Shown: one piece after another, positions 1-4,688 of the stretch
How the letters are laid out: each line of letters opens with the position of its first letter
Position numbering within the stretch: the first letter of the stretch is position 1
Origin: an uncultured Ruminococcus sp.
GTDB taxonomy: Bacteria; Bacillota; Clostridia; Oscillospirales; Ruminococcaceae
Length of the DNA stretch: 6,674 nt
Reading direction: 5' to 3'
NCBI GenBank assembly: GCA_947167535.1
Contig: CAMVIL010000066.1
Coordinates: 1-6,674 of the forward strand
Notes under the pieces: generated by a model
Seen by the model: the letters and a program-made list of their open reading frames with translations, nothing else
Databases searched by the model: none
What the model was told of the DNA's origin: nothing
Position numbers and translations under genes: made by a program

Positions 1-2
1 AG

Positions 3-800
3 AATGAGACCGTAGCCGCAGGACTGATCTTTTCACAGCAGCCCGAGGCGGGAGCAACTGCCGTAAACGGAGATACCGTAAAGCTCACCATGAGCGACGG
101 CAAAGATAATGTTAAAATGCCTGATACGGTAGGCAAGAGCCGACCTGATGCCGTTGCCCTGCTCAGAACTGCAGGCTTGTGTGCAAAGTATACCTATCAG
201 TCTGACCCGAATCTTGGCAAGGACGAGGTACTTGCGCAGAGCGTTGCAGCAGGCACAGAAGTGGCTAGAGGCTCCGAGGTCATCATCACGGTGAATACAA
301 AGAAGCAGATCGCCCTTGTACCGAGCGTTATAGGAATGACTGCAGCTCAGGCAAGCAGCGAGCTCCAGCGTGCAGGCTTCTCCGCCAAGGTATACAGCGA
401 CGGCGAGAACAGCGTCACCAACGGCGTTGTATTTGCCCAGTCCCCCGCCCCCGATCTCTATGCGGGAGAGGGAAGCACTGTGACACTGGTACTCAAGCAG
501 ACCAATGTGGATGATACTGTCTCGGGTATTTATGTTATTGAGGGGCAGGCAGACATCAACATTTCGCCCGAAAGCATCACTCTGTCGAAGGGCGAGACCT
601 TTGAACTCGAGATACAGTGCAGCGGCATTGACGACTTGTACAAGGTCGATTATGAGATCACAGATGAGAGCGTAGTAGACGCGATCTACATCAATAAGGA
701 AACGCTGCAAATGACCTTCCGCGGAGTAGGCGAAGGTTCAACGGCGATACGGATAAGCTTCGGCGATGTAGAAAAGCTGTGTATGGTCACAGTCAACTGA
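3..800 (+). CDS. PASTA-repeat protein, C-terminal part (probable PrkC/Stk1-like Ser/Thr kinase), 5' end outside window
   Basis: The frame is open from the left edge and ends at TGA 798-800, leaving 265 visible residues; the true start lies upstream. Residues 1-31 are the end of one PASTA repeat (SQQPEAGA, then GDTVKLTMS). Residues 36-98 and 103-166 are two complete PASTA repeats, each with the usual proline start (MPDTVGKSRPDAV; VPSVIGMTAAQAS), an AQS turn and a G-S-x-V beta strand. Residues 182-264 look like a bacterial Ig-like (Big_2-type) domain (ISPESITLSKGE at the start, GEGSTAIRISFG near the end). PASTA domains bind muropeptides outside the cell, and B. subtilis PrkC and S. aureus Stk1 also end in an Ig-like domain, so a membrane kinase is the best guess. 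The kinase domain is not in view, and a PASTA-bearing penicillin-binding protein or other surface protein remains possible. A terminator follows 52 bases after the stop, so no rsgA is co-transcribed directly behind it, unlike the common prpC-prkC-rsgA order. Confidence 0.85.
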   Translation, partial: NETVAAGLIFSQQPEAGATAVNGDTVKLTMSDGKDNVKMPDTVGKSRPDAVALLRTAGLCAKYTYQSDPNLGKDEVLAQSVAAGTEVARGSEVIITVNTKKQIALVPSVIGMTAAQASSELQRAGFSAKVYSDGENSVTNGVVFAQSPAPDLYAGEGSTVTLVLKQTNVDDTVSGIYVIEGQADINISPESITLSKGETFELEIQCSGIDDLYKVDYEITDESVVDAIYINKETLQMTFRGVGEGSTAIRISFGDVEKLCMVTVN

Positions 801-852
801 CAGCGTTAAGATTATCCCGTCGGTCATCCGAAGACACATCTTGAACTTTATC

Positions 853-883
853 AGCGCTCGCAGAAATGCGGGCGCTCTTTTTT
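853..883 (+). terminator. Rho-independent terminator of the PASTA gene
   Basis: AGCGCTCGC (853-861) pairs with GCGGGCGCT (868-876) as a 9-bp stem with one G-T wobble and a 6-base loop. The run CTTTTTT (877-883) follows directly. It lies 52 bases after the PASTA gene's stop codon and separates that gene from the cyclase promoter downstream. Confidence 0.9.
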
Positions 884-943
884 GTTATTATCATGTCATC
901 ATTGCTGCTGATCAATATCAGGCGCGTATCCCCGTGCACCGCT

Positions 944-980
944 TCAGAATACTTTTTTTGTAAAAAATACTTGATTCTGA
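944..980. repeat. Inverted repeat overlapping the cyclase promoter -35 box (candidate operator)
   Basis: Seven-base arms TCAGAAT (944-950) and ATTCTGA (974-980) are exact inverted copies. Between them lie a T7 run (953-959) and an A6 run (962-967), which could extend the symmetry imperfectly. The right arm overlaps the -35 hexamer. A direct repeat AATACTT also occurs at 948-954 and 966-972. The repeats are seen directly; an operator role is inference. Confidence 0.4.
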
Positions 981-999
981 GATTCTTTTGTGCTATAAT
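971..999 (+). promoter_or_regulatory. Sigma-A-type promoter of the diguanylate cyclase gene
   Basis: The -35 box is TTGATT (971-976), followed by a 17-bp spacer and a perfect TATAAT -10 box (994-999) preceded by TG at 991-992 (extended -10). Transcription should start near 1006, giving a leader of about 45 bases. The leader carries AGGAGG at 1035-1040, ten bases before the ATG at 1051. The -35 box overlaps an inverted repeat at 944-980 that could be a regulator site. Confidence 0.85.
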
Positions 1000-1050
1000 T
1001 ATCGTAACATATTATTATTTCAGCAAGAGTTGTCAGGAGGAGTTCTGATC

Positions 1051-2925
1051 ATGCTGTACGGATATAAAATAGCTGCTGTTTGTATTTCAAAGATGAACGA
1101 AGAGTATATACGGCTGTTCATAGAGTCTCTGTCGAAAACGCTGAATTCGCAGGGCTGGCGTGCTATGGTCTTCATGACAGGCACCGATCTTTATAGTCAT
1201 ACACCGTCGAATAAAGGCGAGGAAACAGTCTTCGATCTTATGGACTTCTCCGTCATTGATGCTGTTGTCATGCTTGAGAATCTTCTCTTTGACGAAGAAT
1301 GCCGCGAAAAGATAATCCGCCGCACAAAAGAAGCTGGTGTTCCGATGCTTGTCGTCAACGGTCTCAGAGATGACTGCAACTGCTTAAATTTTGATTATCC
1401 CGGCGGCTTTGCAAAGGTCGTCCGCCATCTTGTAGAGGAACATAATATCCGCGACTTCCATATGATCGCGGGCAATCAGGGCAATTCTTTTTCAGAGGCT
1501 CGTATCGAGATGATGCGAAGCATCATGAAAGAATACGATATTCCCTTCGGCGATGACCGCTTGAGCTACGGAGATTTCTGGTCGGATCCCGCGATACTCG
1601 CCGTTCGCCGTCTTATCGACGAAAACAGACTTCCGCGTGCGATAGTCTGCGCCAATGATGTTATGGCTCTTGCTATATGTCAGGAGCTTCTTAAAAGAGG
1701 ATACCGCATACCCGAGGATGTGATAGTCACAGGTTTTGACGGCATTGAGGAAATATGGTATTCCGTCCCGAAGATCACGTCAGCGTCCAGCAATTACGGA
1801 ATGCTCGGGAAAATGGCTGCCGAAATATGTATCGAAAGCGTCGAGGAAGGGGTACGGAACAAGAAGTATTATCTCCTGCCCGAGCTTATCATACAGGAAT
1901 CCTGCGGCTGCCCCATGCTGAACAAGCGCGATCCCGTAGAGTATCTCTTCAGGCAGAACAATGTATTCAACCGTTATTATCACGAAGCAGGCGATCTTAA
2001 CGAGATATCGGCACGGATAAAGCTCTGCGATACCCTTGAACAGGTCACCGCAGAACTGCATGACCAGATACTATACTGTATCCAGGTCTTCCTTAAAGAG
2101 GAGTGCATAAACAGCTCGCTCGACCCGACGGTACAGCATTCCGCCACTACCTTCGGTGAAGAGGTATACTCGATCCTCGACACAAATCATCCCGAGCACG
2201 AGGGAAGCTTTATAAAGACAAAAGATCTGATAACCGAAATGGAGTCGGTGCTCAAATTAGAGATCACGCCTATCTTTATAGCACTTCACGACATCGATCT
2301 GCCGCTGGGATACATCTGCTATGTTTACGAGGGTTACCATCTCCAGAACCACCTGAAGATGTACCAGAACGCTATGGCGATAGGCAACGCGATAGCAGGC
2401 TACCGAAACCGTCACTATCAGCAGCATCTGCGCTCTGTTGTGGAGGATATGTACAAATACGACGCACTGACGGGACTTGTCAGCCGTTCGGCATTTATCA
2501 CGCAGATAGAACACAGCATGAAAGACTGCTCTAAGCCGCTGACGATAGTTCTGCTCGACCTTGACGGACTGAAATATATAAACGACACTTTCGGACATCT
2601 CGAGGGCGATCATGCCATCGCGACAGCAGCACGCTGTCTGCACGAGGTATGCGGTGACGGCATCTGCACCCGCTATGGCGGAGACGAATTTGTCGCCCTG
2701 CTGACAGGACCTGCCGATCCCGACAAGCTCCACAAGGAGCTGACCGAAAAACTCGCCGCCTGCAACGCGGCTTCGGACAAACCATATACCGTCTCCGCGA
2801 GCATCGGCATCTACACCGGCACCGGCGAAAGCATCGACATTATGATAACCAAGGCCGACGAGATAATGTACAAAGAGAAAGCCCACAAACCCAACAGGAG
2901 AAAAATGATACCGAGCGGCGACTGA
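1051..2925 (+). CDS. Cytoplasmic LacI-type sensor / GAF-like / GGDEF diguanylate cyclase
   Basis: This 624-residue protein is predicted to make cyclic di-GMP from two GTP in response to a small ligand. Residues 1-290 resemble the ligand-binding half of LacI/GalR repressors (CANDVMALAICQELLKRGYR at 200-219, PEDV at 221-224, GFD at 228-230, ESCGCP at 283-288), but no helix-turn-helix precedes them. There is no signal peptide or membrane segment, so it should act in the cytosol. Residues about 310-450 look like a degenerate GAF domain, followed by the helix leading to DALTGL (471-476). The GGDEF domain (about 470-615) keeps metal-binding D503 (LLDLDGLK), N511 and D520 for GTP, and an intact RYGGDEF (541-547). 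The inhibitory RxxD site is absent: the positions are C534 and G537. An upstream in-frame ATG at 988 lies inside the promoter, so the ATG at 1051 behind AGGAGG is chosen. The gene is monocistronic between two terminators. The ligand is unknown; a plant-wall sugar is plausible only. Confidence 0.9.
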   Translation: MLYGYKIAAVCISKMNEEYIRLFIESLSKTLNSQGWRAMVFMTGTDLYSHTPSNKGEETVFDLMDFSVIDAVVMLENLLFDEECREKIIRRTKEAGVPMLVVNGLRDDCNCLNFDYPGGFAKVVRHLVEEHNIRDFHMIAGNQGNSFSEARIEMMRSIMKEYDIPFGDDRLSYGDFWSDPAILAVRRLIDENRLPRAIVCANDVMALAICQELLKRGYRIPEDVIVTGFDGIEEIWYSVPKITSASSNYGMLGKMAAEICIESVEEGVRNKKYYLLPELIIQESCGCPMLNKRDPVEYLFRQNNVFNRYYHEAGDLNEISARIKLCDTLEQVTAELHDQILYCIQVFLKEECINSSLDPTVQHSATTFGEEVYSILDTNHPEHEGSFIKTKDLITEMESVLKLEITPIFIALHDIDLPLGYICYVYEGYHLQNHLKMYQNAMAIGNAIAGYRNRHYQQHLRSVVEDMYKYDALTGLVSRSAFITQIEHSMKDCSKPLTIVLLDLDGLKYINDTFGHLEGDHAIATAARCLHEVCGDGICTRYGGDEFVALLTGPADPDKLHKELTEKLAACNAASDKPYTVSASIGIYTGTGESIDIMITKADEIMYKEKAHKPNRRKMIPSGD

Positions 2926-2953
2926 TAACCGCATTCCGACACATAAAAAATCA

Positions 2954-2984
2954 AGGCACAGTCCGTTTTGGGCTGTGCCTTTTT
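2954..2984. terminator. Bidirectional intrinsic terminator between the cyclase gene and acr3
   Basis: AGGCACAGTCC (2954-2964) pairs with GGGCTGTGCCT (2970-2980) as an 11-bp stem with one T-G wobble and a 5-base loop. A T run (2980-2984) follows on the + strand. On the other side A6 at 2945-2950, separated by TCA, gives a U tract on the - strand. It ends transcription of the cyclase gene from the left and of arsR-acr3 from the right; the acr3 stop codon is only five bases from the end of the T run. Confidence 0.9.
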
Positions 2985-2988
2985 CCTG

Positions 2989-4032
2989 TTATTTTTTGAA
3001 GTATTTCTTAGTTTTGTTTGCAAAGCTGCACAGCAAGAGCATTACGGGCACTTCCGTCAGCACACCTACGGTCGTGGCAAGTGCCGCAGGAGACGACGTC
3101 CCGAACAGCGCCACAGCCACTGCAACTGCAAGCTCGAAGAAGTTGGACGCGCCTATCATTCCCGCAGGAGCAGCTATATCGTGAGGGAGCTTCAGCAGTT
3201 TGCAGGCGGTGTAGGCTATCGCGAAGATGATGACAGTCTGCAGGATAAGCGGCACCGCGATAAGCAGAATGTGAAGCGGATTCTCGAGGATCACCTTGCC
3301 CTGAAATGAGAATATCAGTATCAGTGTCAGCAGCAGTCCGATGGTGGTGATGCCGTCGAACTTGTGGATAAAGGTGTTCTCGAAGTAGTCTGCGCCTTTG
3401 CTTCTGGTGACAGCGAGCCTCGTGATTATCCCCAGAGCGAGGGGTATCACCACAAACAGCACCACCGAAAGAAACAGCGTGGTCATCGGCACCTGCACAT
3501 TTGACACGCCCAGCAGGAGCTTGACGATCGGCACGAACGCCACGAGTATTATCAGGTCGTTGGTAGCCACCTGCACGACGGTGTAGGCGGGGTTGCCTTT
3601 CGTCAGAGTGCTCCAGACAAACACCATAGCCGTGCAGGGCGCGGCTCCCAGCAGGACAGCTCCCGCGAGGTATTCCGTCGCAAGCCCGGGGGTGATGAAC
3701 GACTTGAATATCACCATGAAAAACAGGCTGGCGACTGCGTACATCGAAAAGGGCTTTATCAGCCAGTTCACCACCCAGGTGACAAACACTCCCTTGGGGT
3801 TTTTGCCGATGTTCCTGACGCTCTGAAAATCCACCTTCATCATCATGGGGTATATCATCAGCCAGATGAGTATTGCCATCGGTATCGAGATGCCTGCATA
3901 CTCAAAGCGTCCGAGAAATCCGGTCAGCGCGGGAAGAAACCGTCCTATCAGCACTCCCGCCGCCATACACAGAGCGACCCAGACCGTCAGGTATCTCTGG
4001 AACAGATTGATTCCGCTGTTCTTTTGTTCCAT
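2989..4032 (-). CDS. acr3: ACR3-family arsenite efflux permease
   Basis: This 347-residue integral membrane protein is predicted to export arsenite [As(OH)3/arsenite] across the cytoplasmic membrane using the proton motive force. It is hydrophobic almost throughout, with roughly ten membrane segments and the usual family length of about 350. The ACR3 signature GAAPCTAMVFVWS lies at residues 129-141, with the conserved cysteine C133. The second conserved functional residue, a glutamate, is E300 in ASNFFELAVAVA. The chosen start is the ATG at 4032, because GGAG (4040-4043) sits seven bases before it. An in-frame ATG five codons earlier (4047) has no such site and would place the ribosome binding site inside the gene. 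It lies 80 bases downstream of arsR on the same strand, with a second ArsR-like palindrome in the gap, and ends just before a shared terminator. ArsB proteins are a different family, so the symbol acr3 is preferred. Confidence 0.95.
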   Translation of the reverse strand: MEQKNSGINLFQRYLTVWVALCMAAGVLIGRFLPALTGFLGRFEYAGISIPMAILIWLMIYPMMMKVDFQSVRNIGKNPKGVFVTWVVNWLIKPFSMYAVASLFFMVIFKSFITPGLATEYLAGAVLLGAAPCTAMVFVWSTLTKGNPAYTVVQVATNDLIILVAFVPIVKLLLGVSNVQVPMTTLFLSVVLFVVIPLALGIITRLAVTRSKGADYFENTFIHKFDGITTIGLLLTLILIFSFQGKVILENPLHILLIAVPLILQTVIIFAIAYTACKLLKLPHDIAAPAGMIGASNFFELAVAVAVALFGTSSPAALATTVGVLTEVPVMLLLCSFANKTKKYFKK

Positions 4033-4039
4033 AGTATCA

Positions 4040-4043
4040 CTCC
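4040..4043 (-). promoter_or_regulatory. Ribosome binding site that fixes the acr3 start
   Basis: On the - strand GGAG, within TGGAGTGA, stands seven bases before the ATG at 4032. This supports that codon over the in-frame ATG at 4047, which lies upstream of the site. Confidence 0.75.
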
Positions 4044-4057
4044 ACACATATTCATAA

Positions 4058-4073
4058 ATTGAAATCAGTCAAT
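4058..4073. promoter_or_regulatory. Second ArsR-like operator, in front of acr3
   Basis: ATTGA (4058-4062), six bases, then TCAAT (4069-4073) is a perfect inverted repeat. Read on the - strand, its 16 bases ATTGACTGATTTCAAT match the core of the arsR promoter palindrome at 14 of 16 positions. A -35-like TTGACT (4067-4072) sits in the same register as at the arsR promoter, but the best -10 candidate, TATGTG at 4045-4050, is poor. It may therefore be an auxiliary ArsR site or a weak internal promoter. ArsR binding is inferred from repeat similarity and position. Confidence 0.6.
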
Positions 4074-4091
4074 ATAAAGTGCAGAATAATA

Positions 4092-4109
4092 GTCGTGCAT
4101 ACACACGAC
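4092..4109 (-). other. Hairpin between arsR and acr3
   Basis: GTCGTG (4092-4097) and CACGAC (4104-4109) form a 6-bp stem with a 6-base loop, beginning four bases after the arsR stop on the - strand. The following sequence, TATTATTCT, is a poor U tract. It is at most a leaky terminator or an mRNA processing and stability element that could set different levels of arsR and acr3. Confidence 0.4.
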
Positions 4110-4112
4110 CTA

Positions 4113-4424
4113 TCATTCACCGCAGCAGCAGTCGTTCCCGCTCTCGCTTACAGCCGTCAGCTCTCTGAGACACTCCAAAGCCAGCTGCACGCCTTGCTCG
4201 GAAACAGAGTAGTGCATCCACTTGCCCTCTTTCCTGCCGACCACAAGCCCGCTGTCGCAGAGTATCTTCATGTGGTGAGAAAGCGTCGGCTGGCTCAGGT
4301 TCATCTCTTCAAGGAGATGGCAGGCACAGCGCTCGCCGCCCTGCAGCAGCCTGAATATCTGCACTCGGTTTTCGTCGCACAAGGCTTTGAAGATAACTGT
4401 TATCTGCTTGTTTGACAGCTCCAT
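4113..4424 (-). CDS. arsR: ArsR-family arsenite-responsive repressor
   Basis: This 103-residue winged-helix protein is predicted to repress the ars unit until trivalent arsenic (or antimony) binds its cysteines and releases it from DNA. The metal-site helix reads ERCACHLL (31-38): C33 and C35 give the CxC pair, and the third cysteine of E. coli ArsR is leucine here, as in some Gram-positive ArsR proteins. The recognition helix follows as SQPTLSHHMKIL (44-55), then the wing around GRKEGKWMHY (63-72). The C terminus carries an extra CCC (99-101). The start is the ATG at 4424, six bases after GAGGTG; the frame extends to an ATG at 4526, but the arsR promoter lies in between, excluding it. It is the first gene of the arsR-acr3 unit and is probably autoregulated through the palindrome over its own -35 box. 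No arsenate reductase gene is present here. Confidence 0.95.
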   Translation of the reverse strand: MELSNKQITVIFKALCDENRVQIFRLLQGGERCACHLLEEMNLSQPTLSHHMKILCDSGLVVGRKEGKWMHYSVSEQGVQLALECLRELTAVSESGNDCCCGE

Positions 4425-4454
4425 TTCGCTCACCTCATATTGATGATTTTCTAT

Positions 4455-4483
4455 ATTATAGCACACGCATTGAAATTTGTCAA
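4455..4483 (-). promoter_or_regulatory. Consensus promoter of arsR-acr3
   Basis: Read on the - strand: TTGACA (4478-4483), a 17-bp spacer, and TATAAT (4455-4460) preceded by TG one base upstream (extended -10). Both hexamers match sigma-A consensus perfectly, so the promoter should be strong and dependent on repression for control. The predicted start near 4448 leaves a leader of about 24 bases containing GAGGTGA. Confidence 0.93.
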
Positions 4484-4485
4484 TG
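4468..4485. promoter_or_regulatory. Probable ArsR operator over the arsR -35 box
   Basis: CATTGA (4468-4473), six bases, then TCAATG (4480-4485) is a perfect inverted repeat of 18 bp that covers the -35 hexamer. Position, symmetry and the repeat of its core before acr3 all point to ArsR, which binds as a dimer to such dyads. Binding is inferred, not seen. Confidence 0.75.
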
Positions 4486-4530
4486 GGCTTTACGAAAAAT
4501 CCTTCTGCGCGGTAAAAGTCCGGCACAATG

Positions 4531-4580
4531 TTATTTATTTATATTTTTTAAAATTAACAATATATTTAATTTAATTTTTT
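4531..4580. other. 50-bp AT-only tract upstream of the cellulase promoter
   Basis: Forty-nine of 50 bases are A or T (the single C is at 4558), with several A and T runs. The tract ends ten bases before the cellulase -35 box, so it could act as an UP element or as bent DNA that raises promoter strength, and it insulates the two divergent promoters. The composition is seen; the role is inference. Confidence 0.5.
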
Positions 4581-4590
4581 GTGGAAAGTA

Positions 4591-4619
4591 TTGCATTTTT
4601 TCAAAAGACGTGATATATT
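4591..4619 (+). promoter_or_regulatory. Probable promoter of the GH9 cellulase gene
   Basis: TTGCAT (4591-4596), a 17-bp spacer and TATATT (4614-4619), with TG at 4611-4612 making an extended -10. Transcription would start near 4626, giving a leader of about 63 bases. The AT tract upstream and a palindrome at the predicted start support this choice over the TTGACG at 4627 and the TTGACA at 4659, which lack properly spaced -10 boxes. Confidence 0.7.
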
Positions 4620-4623
4620 ATTG

Positions 4624-4639
4624 GTATTGACGTTTATAC
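4624..4639. promoter_or_regulatory. Candidate LacI-type operator at the cellulase transcription start
   Basis: GTATTGACGTTTATAC is a 16-base dyad centred on CG, symmetric at 12 of 16 positions with mismatches only at two pairs. A central CG and a right half resembling CGTTTACA are typical of LacI/GalR-family operators. It begins five bases after the -10 box, where a bound repressor would block transcription. It is a poor match to a CcpA cre site. This is inference from sequence only. Confidence 0.35.
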
Positions 4640-4650
4640 ATCGTTTTATT

Positions 4651-4664
4651 TGTCTTTTTTGACA
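4651..4664. repeat. Small inverted repeat in the cellulase leader
   Basis: TGTC (4651-4654) and GACA (4661-4664) flank T6. In RNA the stem could extend by a U-G and a U-A pair outward. It ends 12 bases before the ribosome binding site GGAGGAG (4677-4683). It is short and could be chance; a leader hairpin or protein site is possible. Confidence 0.3.
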
Positions 4665-4688
4665 GAAAAATTATATGGAGGAGTAAAC

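Noticed and set aside
33..710. Open frame on the - strand opposite the PASTA gene
   Set aside because: It is antisense to clear PASTA and Ig-like domains and its translation shows no family signature.
908..921. Palindrome CTGATCAATATCAG upstream of the cyclase promoter
   Set aside because: Arms of only five bases, about 50 bases upstream of the -35 box and without a second copy; compatible with chance.
866..1048. Small + strand open frame (60 codons) with a hydrophobic start
   Set aside because: It begins inside the terminator hairpin and runs across the cyclase promoter; no ribosome binding site or promoter precedes it.
988..1050. N-terminal extension of the cyclase by 21 residues
   Set aside because: The ATG at 988 lies between the -35 and -10 boxes, so it would not be transcribed from the evident promoter. 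The ATG at 1051 has AGGAGG at proper distance.
884..1050. Possible c-di-GMP riboswitch or other structured leader before the cyclase gene
   Set aside because: No GEMM-type conserved segments are visible, and the leader is only about 45 bases.
2257..2934. Open frame on the - strand opposite the GGDEF domain
   Set aside because: It is a shadow of a well-supported catalytic domain, with no own ribosome binding site or motif seen.
4425..4526. N-terminal extension of ArsR to the ATG at 4526
   Set aside because: The perfect promoter at 4455-4483 lies within the extension, and the shorter form has a good ribosome binding site and normal family length.
4659..4664. TTGACA as a second cellulase -35 box
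   Set aside because: A 16-18 bp spacing would put the -10 box on the ribosome binding site or start codon, where no TATAAT-like sequence is present.
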